Shown here: positions 39,967-48,173 of the stretch, piece after piece
How positions within the stretch are numbered: position 1 is the first letter of the stretch
How the letters are laid out: the number at the start of each line of letters is the position of its first letter
IMG/VR virus record: IMGVR_UViG_3300021093_000113
Span: 1-50,448 of that record
DNA: 50,448 nt
DNA from: a virus
Direction: 5' to 3' (one strand)
Notes under the pieces: generated by a model
Seen by the model: only the letters and a program-made list of their open reading frames with translations
Databases searched by the model: none
What the model was told of the DNA's origin: nothing
Position numbers and translations under genes: made by a program

Positions 39967-42105
39967 TTAACTATATATCCAAATACTTTCATCGGTTGAG
40001 TTTACATAAATGTTACCATATCCGCCCGCCGAACCACCATAAGTTGGTGCGGAAGAAGGTGCTCCCAATGCTTGAATAGCACTTACCATAAAATCAGTTG
40101 GGGTTACATTAGATGATGTCGCGTGAACATCTGCTGCCAATCCCCATCGTCCTGTTACATTTACATCACTACCACTATTAAATAAGAATGCTTGTCCCTT
40201 ATCTGCTGTACTACCCTCTACGATTATACCACCCTCTGCTATTGGTGAAATAGAACCCGAACCATGTGCTAAAATTATAAACTTATCCTCAACCGTAAGA
40301 TTTGTAGTATCTATCGTTGTGGTAGTTCCGTTTACTGTCAGGTCACCGGTTATTGTTGCATTACCATCAACAGTTAAGTTATTTCTAACGGTGGTTGTTC
40401 CTGTTGTATTGCCTATATTCACTGCGGTTGCAGCGCCAGCAAAGCTAATGGTCTGTACATTTTGACTTAATAATGAGAATGTGGATTGGTTTGTTGCAAT
40501 ACCATTTGATGAATTAACATTTAATGTATTACTTAAAGTAGTTACACCAGTTACACCTAATGTTCCACCAATGGTTGAGTTTCCTGTGACAAATAAATCG
40601 CCTGAAGAACTTATGTTACCACTTGCGGTTATGTTTGTAGTGGTTATAGCACCATTTGCGGTTAATCTTCCTGTAATAGTTTCAGTACCAGTAATGGTTG
40701 AGTTTCCTGTAACACTTAAATTGCCTGAAGAACTTATGTTACCACTTGCGGTTATGTTTGTAGTGGTTATAGCACCATTTGCGGTTAATCTTCCTGTAAT
40801 AGTTTCAGTACCAGTAATGGTTGAGTTTCCTGTAACACTTAAATTGCCTGATGCGGATATGTTACCACTTGCGGTTATGTTGTTTCCAAAGGTAGAATTA
40901 CCTATGGTTAATGCATTGGATGTTCTATTAAATGTTAATTCAGCATCATCGTTAATACTAGTAGATGTGTTCCATAAAACCACTCTATCAGCCGTACCAG
41001 TACCCGATATGTTACCTATAGAGGATGTTGAAAGATAACTAAATTGGCCTGATGCGGAATTATATAATAATACATTTGCGTTTGATGCGGATGGTATATT
41101 ACTTGCGGTTATAGTTGTTGCCCATAAAGAACCACTTACTTGAAGTGTGTTTGATGGTGTTTGGGTATTTGAAAGCCCTATACCCACACCCTCTCTTAAT
41201 ATGGTTTTTGTAGTGCTTGTATTACCTAATACAACACTATTATCTCCTGCACCAATAGCGTCATAGCCAATTACTATTTCATTAGTTCCATTACTACCAC
41301 TCGCTCTTGTTGCATTTCCTATAAATATAGATTGATTTGAAGAAGCATTTGCAGTACTACCATCCGATAAGTATTTTCCGGCAACTACACCTACTGCGGT
41401 ATTGTTATCACCATTGTTGTTATATAATGCACCCGCACCTACTGCGGTGTTACTTGTACCACCAGTATTACTAAAAAGAGAATTTGCACCTACTGCGGTA
41501 TTTTCATTTGTAGTGGCAAGTTTCAAAGCGTTAGCACCAATCGCAGTATTTAGATTTCCATTGACGTTGGCTTGTAATGCAATATACCCCAACGCAGTAT
41601 TATCAGCACCATCCGCATTACCATTAAGAGCCTGATTACCTACAGCAGTATTTCTTTGAGCTACTACACCAGTTATATTATTTGCAAGCGCGCCTGCACC
41701 AACGCTGGTATTGGTTGATTGATCACCACCACCATTACCTATATTAACACCATTTACAATAATATCCTCGGTTGTTTCTAATTGAGCACCTGGGCTTGCA
41801 GTTCCAATACCTACATCTCCACTACTATCAATGGTCATTCTTACCGAATTATTAGTTTCAAATTGTAAATCATGGTTATCATTAGTACCTAAAACGGCAG
41901 TTGCCCCAAATGAGTTGCCATTTTGTACAAATGTATTTGGGTTTGCTACAGAAGATGTATTAAAATAACTAAATATACCTGTGGTTGGATTATAACCGAC
42001 AATTTGTGCTGTAGGCGTGGATGTATTATTTGTTAGGTTACTTGCAGTTATCCCTTGAAGGTGTGCTTGTGAGCCTGATACTATTACTTTTTTCCATGAT
42101 GCCAT
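39967..42105 (-). CDS. Tail fiber protein with YadA-like head repeats (fiber 2)
   Basis: This 712-residue protein has an anchor domain (MASWKKVIVSGSQA, ITASNLT, GYNPTTGIFSYFNTSS) like fiber 1. It then has a block of about eight repeats of NTAVGxxAL type (for example NTALGYIAL, NTAIGANAL), which are the left-handed beta-roll head repeats of YadA-type adhesins. After SLGN-type spacers, 41-residue tandem repeats follow (ITASGNISSSGNLSVTGNS and TETITGRLTANGAITTTN). The C-terminal 110 residues (DLTVNGTTTTIDTTNLTVED, then a Ser/Gly/Tyr tail) resemble phage fiber tips. It likely forms a trimer that binds the host surface. Confidence 0.88.
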   Translation of the reverse strand: MASWKKVIVSGSQAHLQGITASNLTNNTSTPTAQIVGYNPTTGIFSYFNTSSVANPNTFVQNGNSFGATAVLGTNDNHDLQFETNNSVRMTIDSSGDVGIGTASPGAQLETTEDIIVNGVNIGNGGGDQSTNTSVGAGALANNITGVVAQRNTAVGNQALNGNADGADNTALGYIALQANVNGNLNTAIGANALKLATTNENTAVGANSLFSNTGGTSNTAVGAGALYNNNGDNNTAVGVVAGKYLSDGSTANASSNQSIFIGNATRASGSNGTNEIVIGYDAIGAGDNSVVLGNTSTTKTILREGVGIGLSNTQTPSNTLQVSGSLWATTITASNIPSASNANVLLYNSASGQFSYLSTSSIGNISGTGTADRVVLWNTSTSINDDAELTFNRTSNALTIGNSTFGNNITASGNISASGNLSVTGNSTITGTETITGRLTANGAITTTNITASGNISSSGNLSVTGNSTITGTETITGRLTANGAITTTNITASGNISSSGDLFVTGNSTIGGTLGVTGVTTLSNTLNVNSSNGIATNQSTFSLLSQNVQTISFAGAATAVNIGNTTGTTTVRNNLTVDGNATITGDLTVNGTTTTIDTTNLTVEDKFIILAHGSGSISPIAEGGIIVEGSTADKGQAFLFNSGSDVNVTGRWGLAADVHATSSNVTPTDFMVSAIQALGAPSSAPTYGGSAGGYGNIYVNSTDESIWIYS
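40571..40880. repeat. 123-base tandem repeat in fiber 2
   Basis: Units start at 40571, 40694 and 40817; the first two are full and almost identical, the third partial. Each codes for 41 residues, keeping the frame. Such repeats change fiber length by recombination. Confidence 0.9.
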
Positions 42106-42131
42106 ATTAGTGTTCTCCTAATTTTTTACTA

Positions 42132-42139
42132 TATAAATA
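42132..42139 (-). promoter_or_regulatory. TATTTATA box before fiber 2
   Basis: The coding strand reads CACTATTTATTTATATAG, 27 bases before the ATG at 42105, followed by TTAGGAG. Confidence 0.45.
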
Positions 42140-42166
42140 AATAGTGTTTGTTTTTTATTTCTCTTA

Positions 42167-42174
42167 TATAAATA
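42167..42174 (-). promoter_or_regulatory. Second TATTTATA box before fiber 2
   Basis: A further TATTTATA on the coding strand, 35 bases upstream of the first. It may be a second start point for the same gene. Confidence 0.38.
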
Positions 42175-42192
42175 GTATTTATTTTTTTTGTG

Positions 42193-42897
42193 TTAAATTC
42201 CCAAATAAAAATTACCATCTGCTCCATAATACATCCCACCAGTTATAGGAGTTGGTGGTGTATCAAATTTACCCAACACCATAACACCCTCTGAATTGAT
42301 TTGTGCTGCAATAAAACTACCCGATTTAACAATAAAGAAATCAGGCATTTCCGATGATAACTTTGTTTGGATTTGATTTGATGATTGATTATATATTACT
42401 ACACTTGATGTGTTTATTCTTACATTTCCTAATTGGATGTATTCATCTCCCCCAAAAACTTCTGCAACTACACCACTATTATCATCCACAAAACTCAAAC
42501 TTCTACTTACATAAACATCACTCCAAGCAGCTTCAGAACTACCAATAGAGTGTATAGATGTTTTTCCCGAAACAACATGTGGAATTAAAGAACCTGAAAA
42601 GTTTACTGAACCTGAAAATGAACTTCTACCAATTATTAACAAATCACCTAAAAGACTAACTGAACCTGTTACAATTTCATCAGTAGTTACTACTACTTTC
42701 CAACCATTATCATTATTCCAATTTGCAGTATCTCTAAGTACATATAATTGATTATTGTCTTGTTGATATACTACCAATCCCTCATACACATTGGCAGAAG
42801 AAAAACCAAGCCTTGCCGATCTATCCGCAACAGTTATCCTTGCATCAATCGGATCGGTATTTAATACATTAAAACCACTTGGTATATTAATTGGCAC
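42193..42897 (-). CDS. Fiber or fiber-adaptor protein (fiber 3)
   Basis: This 234-residue protein begins MPINIPSGFNVLNTDPIDAR. Its following segment RLGFSSANVYEGLVVYQQDN and LYVLRDTANWNNDNGWKVV is a small domain used at the N-terminus of many T4-like fiber proteins. The middle has shaft-like repeats (SFSGSVNFSGSL), and the end is GGMYYGADGNFYLGI, a short fiber tip seen in other phage fibers. The start codon is GTG at 42897 with AAGGA upstream. It is probably an adaptor between baseplate and longer fibers or a short fiber on its own. Confidence 0.8.
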   Translation of the reverse strand: MPINIPSGFNVLNTDPIDARITVADRSARLGFSSANVYEGLVVYQQDNNQLYVLRDTANWNNDNGWKVVVTTDEIVTGSVSLLGDLLIIGRSSFSGSVNFSGSLIPHVVSGKTSIHSIGSSEAAWSDVYVSRSLSFVDDNSGVVAEVFGGDEYIQLGNVRINTSSVVIYNQSSNQIQTKLSSEMPDFFIVKSGSFIAAQINSEGVMVLGKFDTPPTPITGGMYYGADGNFYLGI

Positions 42898-42911
42898 TTT
42901 TTACATCCTTT

Positions 42912-45311
42912 CTATGTTAATACATATGTTATTGAACTTCCAGCTCCGCCTGCTTGAAGAGTTGTTGTCCTATAAACCTTATAGTTACCAACAGTTGATA
43001 CGGTAAAAGAACCTAATACACCAAAACCACTTGTAGTAATATTTGTTAAGTTTGAGCGAGAGCCACTATAAACAATATAATGATATTTATCCCCTGTCCA
43101 ATTTATAGTTACCGATTGACCTGATGGATTTACCGTCCCCTTCACAATTGTACCAATAGAACCACCCAATGTAGTATCCCACCCGGAAAGATTATCTAAT
43201 TGTGCTTCAGTAAAACTTGCATCCGATGCAGCACCATGTCTTAAACTTACTATTTTAGTATAAGTTGTAGTTGTTGATGTGGTTGTTGTTAAAGCTGGAT
43301 TATTATCAGAACCATTCACTCCTGATGATGAATAATATGCAGTTGCGGTTATTGGTATAGAAGCAGAACCCGTTGCTGAACCTGTTACAAAATATGGTGA
43401 ATTGAAATTAGTACTCACAAAGTTTAACACCCATCCGTTTGCATCGCCAGAAGCTGAAGTGAATGAAATACTTCCCGTAGCACCTCTTTCAATTTGATTT
43501 GAACTACCACCCAATTGAACAGATGGTGTCAAAGTTAGTGTTGGTGAACCAGGATTTGATTTACTTAATGTACCGGTTGCTGAAGCTGAACCACTAAATA
43601 TACTCCCATCCAATGGTGAACTTGCGGTATATTGTAAACTATATGATTGAGAACCACTCGTTGTTAGACTGGTTGATAAGGATGTACCGGATGTTGTACT
43701 TGTCAATAAAACCGAACCAGTATATAATGATGCGGATATGATATTGTAACCACCATTACTCCAACTACCACTAACATCATACCCATCCAATACCTGATTA
43801 AACCTATCTGTACTAAAGCCACTTAATGTTAGTGTTATTGATGATGGTAATGTTGGTGATCCAAATATAAACTTTAATCTACCATTTACCCAAGTAACAG
43901 CAACATCGTCTGAAAAATCTTGAACCTCTATTTGATTTAACCCACTGTAAATATCACCACTTTGCGATACATAACTAACTGATGCGGAATTTATAGATTC
44001 ATCAATTGTTTTACCATTTACAGTAAGAGAACCTGTTATATTTAAAGAACCTGTAAATATATGGGTATCATCTAAACTATTACCAAATTGTGTAGAGCCT
44101 GATTGATATATGATACTTGCAGATACAAATTCAGTATGAAACTCTTCTGCAGTTATTCTACCTGTAACTACCATATTTCCATCTACATGCAACCTTTCGG
44201 TTGGTGAAGTTGTACCTATGCCTACTAAACCCGTATTAGTAATACGCATTCTTTCTGCTAAACCACTAGGAGATGCGTTTTGTTGAGTAGAGAATACTAA
44301 ATATCCATCAGGGGTTGTATCTGTAGTGTATGCAGCAATTTGAGCCTTAGTTACACTAAAAGTTGGTGTATCATTATTTCTAAATCTAATAGCTCCTATA
44401 AGTTGGTCTGCTGCTACTGAACTGTTTGGATTGTATAAATCTAAATGGGCATTTATACCTCCTATTACTACAGATGAAGTATCAGGATGATTTAGGATGG
44501 AAGAATCAGTACCTACAATTATAGCGTTTGTACTGAGATTATTTGTATAAAGCTGAAGTGTTGAACCATCAAATGTTAAGTTTGTTTCTCCATTTATTGT
44601 TCCACCACCCGTAGCAGTTAATACATTATTATTAGTATTATTTGTTATAGATGGAGTTATGTTGGATGCTGTCTGAGCGGTTATTGCTTGACTTGATGTT
44701 ATACTATAAGTTCCAATTGGTAAAAATGATGCTGTCTGAGCGGTTATTGCTTGACTTGATGTTATACTATAAGTTCCAATTGGTAGAAAAGATGCTGTTT
44801 GAGCGGTTATTGTTTGACTTGATGTTATACTATAAGTTCCAATTGGTAGAAAAGATGCTGTTTGAGCATTTATAGCATTTGAAGCACTTTGGGCCCAAGA
44901 GGATGTTCCCAATAAAGAGCCTGTTATTGATGTTGCGGTTATACCTCCATTTACTTGTAGGGTGTTTGTTGGTGATGTTGTACCTATGCCTATGTTACCG
45001 CTTGAACTTATATACAAAAATGTAGATGAACCACTTTGTACTTTAAAAGTATCTGCTCCTACATTTACTGAAGCTGTTATGCTGCCTGTTGTTATTTGAT
45101 TATTAATGCTGTTTACACCCGGATCACCTTTATCACCTCTATCACCTTTAGGACCTTTAGATGCTACAGTAACAACTGCTGTTTCTTTTTGTAGTACACT
45201 TATAGAAGTATCACGCTTCTTATCAGAGACTACAACCGTATTTTCGTTTTTGGTTAATTCTACTGAATTTTGATTTGATACAACTTTTACATCTAGTCTA
45301 TCATTACTCAC
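42912..45311 (-). CDS. Tail fiber protein with collagen-like segment (fiber 4)
   Basis: This 799-residue protein has a distinctive N-terminal region. After about 50 residues, GPKGDRGDKGDPG is a collagen-like segment, a known trimerising shaft element. A GIGTTSPTNTLQVNGG repeat and three 21-residue tandem repeats (TAQTASFLPIGTYSITSSQ) follow. A cassette shared with fiber 1 (TPSITNNT, LTATGGGTINGE, and TERLHVDGNM, RITAEEFHTEFVSAS) comes next. The last 330 residues are Ser/Thr/Gly-rich, probably a stack of beta domains that ends YKVYRTTTLQAGGAGSS. The start is GTG at 45311, overlapping the upstream stop in GTGA. It is likely a host-binding fiber. Confidence 0.85.
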   Translation of the reverse strand: MSNDRLDVKVVSNQNSVELTKNENTVVVSDKKRDTSISVLQKETAVVTVASKGPKGDRGDKGDPGVNSINNQITTGSITASVNVGADTFKVQSGSSTFLYISSSGNIGIGTTSPTNTLQVNGGITATSITGSLLGTSSWAQSASNAINAQTASFLPIGTYSITSSQTITAQTASFLPIGTYSITSSQAITAQTASFLPIGTYSITSSQAITAQTASNITPSITNNTNNNVLTATGGGTINGETNLTFDGSTLQLYTNNLSTNAIIVGTDSSILNHPDTSSVVIGGINAHLDLYNPNSSVAADQLIGAIRFRNNDTPTFSVTKAQIAAYTTDTTPDGYLVFSTQQNASPSGLAERMRITNTGLVGIGTTSPTERLHVDGNMVVTGRITAEEFHTEFVSASIIYQSGSTQFGNSLDDTHIFTGSLNITGSLTVNGKTIDESINSASVSYVSQSGDIYSGLNQIEVQDFSDDVAVTWVNGRLKFIFGSPTLPSSITLTLSGFSTDRFNQVLDGYDVSGSWSNGGYNIISASLYTGSVLLTSTTSGTSLSTSLTTSGSQSYSLQYTASSPLDGSIFSGSASATGTLSKSNPGSPTLTLTPSVQLGGSSNQIERGATGSISFTSASGDANGWVLNFVSTNFNSPYFVTGSATGSASIPITATAYYSSSGVNGSDNNPALTTTTSTTTTYTKIVSLRHGAASDASFTEAQLDNLSGWDTTLGGSIGTIVKGTVNPSGQSVTINWTGDKYHYIVYSGSRSNLTNITTSGFGVLGSFTVSTVGNYKVYRTTTLQAGGAGSSITYVLT
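44665..44870. repeat. 63-base tandem repeat in fiber 4
   Basis: Three consecutive 63-base units, nearly identical, plus a partial fourth, each coding for 21 residues of the form TAQTASFLPIGTYSITSSQ. The same unit occurs once in fiber 1 near 37905-37990. Confidence 0.9.
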
Positions 45312-45697
45312 CTAGTTACCTCTTTTGAAAGTTTCACTATACCTTCCAATAATCTCGTAACTATACCACTTTGGGATTCTAATTCAACATCATATACACC
45401 TTCGGTGAAATTTAATGTTGAAGATGTTGCAGCAGAAATAAATAAACCAATACTACCCGATGTTGTTGGTAGTGTTATTGATGCAGAGGTTGGTGTTAAA
45501 TCTAACCCCGTACCATCTGCCATTAAAGTATTTGTTAAAGAAAGATACGTTGTAGAAGAATCTACAGACGGTCTTATTTGCATTCTTGCAGTATATCCAC
45601 TTAAGTCAACAGGATTTCCATTTGAATCTTTATATTCCAACAATAAATCGGTAGTTGCTCCCTGCTCTATGGTTAATAAGTATCTTCCTGCTGCCAT
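45308..45697 (-). CDS. BppU-like fiber attachment protein
   Basis: This 129-residue protein has the pattern of BppU N-terminal domains. The N-terminal strand LTIEQGATTDLLLEY is followed by DSNGNPVDLSGYTARMQIR, then a Ser/Thr/Gly segment and GVYDVELESQSG with VTRLLEGIVKLSKEVTR at the end. In other phages this domain attaches fibers or receptor-binding proteins to the baseplate. It immediately precedes and overlaps the fiber 4 gene by four bases, so translational coupling is likely. Start TAGGAG lies before the ATG, with a TATTTATA box 25 bases upstream. Confidence 0.8.
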   Translation of the reverse strand: MAAGRYLLTIEQGATTDLLLEYKDSNGNPVDLSGYTARMQIRPSVDSSTTYLSLTNTLMADGTGLDLTPTSASITLPTTSGSIGLFISAATSSTLNFTEGVYDVELESQSGIVTRLLEGIVKLSKEVTR

Positions 45698-45721
45698 TTT
45701 TTTACTCCTATGTGTTATTAA

Positions 45722-45729
45722 TATAAATA
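45722..45729 (-). promoter_or_regulatory. TATTTATA box before the BppU-like gene
   Basis: The coding strand reads AGATATTTATATTAATAAC, 25 bases before the ATG at 45697. Confidence 0.45.
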
Positions 45730-45730
45730 T

Positions 45731-46390
45731 CTAATATTCATATAATAGTTTAAATATTTCATCTAAAGCTGGGTGTCGGTGGTTATCTTTTAAAGTTACA
45801 GTGTAAACATACCCACTTGGTTTTAATTTTGCTACTTCGTGGATAGCAGAATCGTTTGATGATTTTAAATCTATTTGTTGTGGATCTCCGCATAATATCA
45901 TCTTTGAATTCTTGCCCAACCTTCCTAACACCATCGCGAGTTGGGATTTCGTAAGATTCTGAAACTCATCTACAATACAAATACAATCATCAAATGTCCT
46001 ACCCCTAAAGTGAGTAAGTGATACCAACTCTATTTTTTCATCCTGCTCCATCTTATCTAATATCAAAGATTTATCATACACCTTTCGCATATTAGAACGA
46101 ATGGGGACTAACCACGGCTCTAATTTTTCTTCTAAAGAGCCAGGTAAAAATCCGTTATCTTCATTGGATACCGTTGGTCTAGTAACAACAATTTTGTTAT
46201 AATCCCTCTTAAAGAAAGAATCTAATGCGATTTGGCAGGCAAGTAATGTTTTACCACTACCCGCTTTTCCCATTACAAAGTTAAATGGGTATTGGAGAAT
46301 ATTTTGTTTTGCCTGTTTTTGTTCATCGGAAAGTGTAATTGAGAATTTGATATCTCCTTTTGGGATTCTTTTTTCTATGTTTTCAGTCAT
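45731..46390 (-). CDS. phoH: PhoH-like ATPase
   Basis: This 219-residue protein is a P-loop ATPase of the PhoH family, which is widespread in phages of many hosts. Walker A is GKAGSGKT near residue 40, followed by VVTRPTVSNEDNGFLPGS. The Walker B region is CIVDEFQNL near 140, and MILCGDPQQIDL completes the pattern. It ends DNHRHPALDEIFKLL. PhoH proteins are often linked to phosphate or RNA metabolism but their exact phage role is unsettled. It lies between the capsid gene and the fibers, after the capsid terminator and with its own TATTTATT box, so it probably has an independent late transcript. The family call is firm. Confidence 0.95.
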   Translation of the reverse strand: MTENIEKRIPKGDIKFSITLSDEQKQAKQNILQYPFNFVMGKAGSGKTLLACQIALDSFFKRDYNKIVVTRPTVSNEDNGFLPGSLEEKLEPWLVPIRSNMRKVYDKSLILDKMEQDEKIELVSLTHFRGRTFDDCICIVDEFQNLTKSQLAMVLGRLGKNSKMILCGDPQQIDLKSSNDSAIHEVAKLKPSGYVYTVTLKDNHRHPALDEIFKLLYEY

Positions 46391-46413
46391 AATTGTAACC
46401 CATTTAAGTTTAC

Positions 46414-46421
46414 AATAAATA
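46414..46421 (-). promoter_or_regulatory. TATTTATT box before phoH
   Basis: The coding strand reads GGATATTTATTGTAAAC, 24 bases before the ATG at 46390, immediately after the capsid terminator T run. Confidence 0.42.
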
Positions 46422-46427
46422 TCCTCA

Positions 46428-46466
46428 TAAAAAACAAAAGGGGAAGGTTTTCACCCTCCCCCTTTG
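46428..46466 (-). terminator. Intrinsic terminator after major capsid gene
   Basis: The minus strand folds as AAAGGGGGAGGG, TGAAAA, CCTTCCCCTTT, followed by TGTTTTTT. The stem has ten or more pairs and a good T run. It lies 23 bases after the capsid stop. Confidence 0.88.
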
Positions 46467-46488
46467 AATTTATAATCCTTCAATCAGA

Positions 46489-48147
46489 TTATTGACCGGA
46501 GATAGTCTCCAATCCGTTCACATACACTTTACCATAGAACTCACCTCTCACCATTTCTTTGGCGTAGCGGGTCATTACACCCTTACGAGGTGTAAAGTTC
46601 TTATAGTCATACACAAGTGGAGTCATAATTAATGGAATGTAAGGAGCGTAAACAGCACCAGTTTCCAAGAATTGTGTTCCTTTGTAACCCATCAACACAA
46701 GGTTTTCTTGCATATATGGATTCTTATACACTTTGTAACGCTGAGCGAAAGAACCTACACGGGTTAAACCGAATGCGAATTCTCTCTCTTCACCAGTTCC
46801 ATCGGCTACATAGCCAGGAATTGATTCTAACACAGTTGCAACATCAGGAGAACATACAATGAAGTTTGCACCACCACGCATTGTCTTAGCGTGAATTTGG
46901 TTAGAAACTCTCTGCAATACAGTTCCGAATGTAGCGAACCAAGTTCCCTGAATGTAAGCCTGTCCGGCCAAATTAGCATCTTGTACGAATGCGCTTCCAT
47001 TCCAAACTTGTCCGATTTTTGCAGACCAGTAACCTGTAGTCAATGCGTTTTGAATTAACATATCCAAGATTTCAAAATCAATCTCTTGTGATACATATTC
47101 AGATAACATTGAAGTTAATTCTGCTTCTGCATCAATAGAGTGATATGCGTTCAAGTCTTGCGCAAATTCAGGTGTCCATTGTGCTTTCAACTTACGAGTT
47201 TTAGCAACAATCGGAACTGATCTCATCTCAATGTTCAATTCTGGGATATCAATATCAGTTTCAGGATTTAGAGCCATCTGACCTTTAGTTGTCTCAAAAT
47301 CACCACGAGCTGAATCAATTGGTTGCTTTTGGTATCTAATTGTTGCGGTGGTTGCACCTGTAGCAGATGTTACCTTAACAATAAACGAAATTTGAGTATC
47401 TGTTGAGTTCACAGTTGTAAATTGCGGATATGCTTCAACGATATTATCACCACTAATTGTGAATGCACGAACACCTTCTAAATCAGGACGAGTAAACGAT
47501 GCTGTACTGAATGTAAGTTTTTGGAATGTACCACTATTTGACGCAGACCACGCAGTATCGTAATTGAAATCTGATGGATTATTAGCAAATGAGAATGTGG
47601 CAGATGAGGTTGCCATTGCTGTAGAAGTTGGAGCTGCAGCTTTAGTGCTGATAGAGTCTGTTGCAGAATCATTGATAGTGTAACCGAAACGGCCAGCACC
47701 ATATAAACCACCTGAAGGCTGATCGGCAGTTTCGGTGATACCAAATACTGAATCAGCTTGTGAAGTAAGTCCTGAACCGGTTGTGAAACCTGGTTGATTT
47801 GTTCCATACTTAAAATCTAAGTAGAAAATAAGACCGGAAGGAAGGTTCATTGGTTGTACTGAAACAAACTCTTTCGCAGCGATTTCAGAGAAAATACGGC
47901 GAACAAGCGGAAGAGCTACACCATTCCACTCTTCACCAGCAGCACCAAACATATTGGTTGCAGTTGCTTCAGTTACTAATTGTTTTGCTTGGTTTTCCAA
48001 AAGTTGTGCCATATTGGTTCTTTCAGTCTCATTAGAAATTCCTTCTAAAAGACCGGTTTTTGCCCACTTAGCAACCAAACCTTTGGCTTCTTTACGAAGC
48101 ACTCTTTCAAATCCAGCGCTTTCGTTTAAAATGCTTTTTATATTCAT
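46489..48147 (-). CDS. Major capsid protein (gp23-like)
   Basis: This 552-residue protein matches the T4 gp23 family. The N-terminal prosegment is helical (LRKEAKGLVAKWAKTGLL). AAGEEWNGVALPLVRRIFSEIAAKEFVSVQPM is the typical start of the mature fold (quoted here only in parts: LVRRIFSEIAAKEFVSVQ). Later segments include QWTPEFAQDLNAYHSIDAE, SEYVSQEIDFEILDML and GANFIVCSPDVATVLES. The end is typical: PLIMTPLVYDYKNFTPRKGV and MTRYAKEMVRGEFYGKV. It forms the hexamers of the head. A terminator follows and the scaffold gene is 26 bases upstream. Proteolytic maturation is likely, but I could not place the cut site. Confidence 0.96.
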   Translation of the reverse strand: MNIKSILNESAGFERVLRKEAKGLVAKWAKTGLLEGISNETERTNMAQLLENQAKQLVTEATATNMFGAAGEEWNGVALPLVRRIFSEIAAKEFVSVQPMNLPSGLIFYLDFKYGTNQPGFTTGSGLTSQADSVFGITETADQPSGGLYGAGRFGYTINDSATDSISTKAAAPTSTAMATSSATFSFANNPSDFNYDTAWSASNSGTFQKLTFSTASFTRPDLEGVRAFTISGDNIVEAYPQFTTVNSTDTQISFIVKVTSATGATTATIRYQKQPIDSARGDFETTKGQMALNPETDIDIPELNIEMRSVPIVAKTRKLKAQWTPEFAQDLNAYHSIDAEAELTSMLSEYVSQEIDFEILDMLIQNALTTGYWSAKIGQVWNGSAFVQDANLAGQAYIQGTWFATFGTVLQRVSNQIHAKTMRGGANFIVCSPDVATVLESIPGYVADGTGEEREFAFGLTRVGSFAQRYKVYKNPYMQENLVLMGYKGTQFLETGAVYAPYIPLIMTPLVYDYKNFTPRKGVMTRYAKEMVRGEFYGKVYVNGLETISGQ

Positions 48148-48173
48148 TTTTATCCTTTATTTTGGTTATACGA

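Noticed and set aside
40481-41038. Plus-strand open frame of 185 codons with Val/Pro repeats
   Set aside because: Antisense of the 123-base repeats in fiber 2; all neighbouring genes are on the minus strand.
40571-44870. CRISPR array
   Set aside because: The regularly spaced repeats are contiguous, in frame and code for fiber shaft units; there are no unique spacers.
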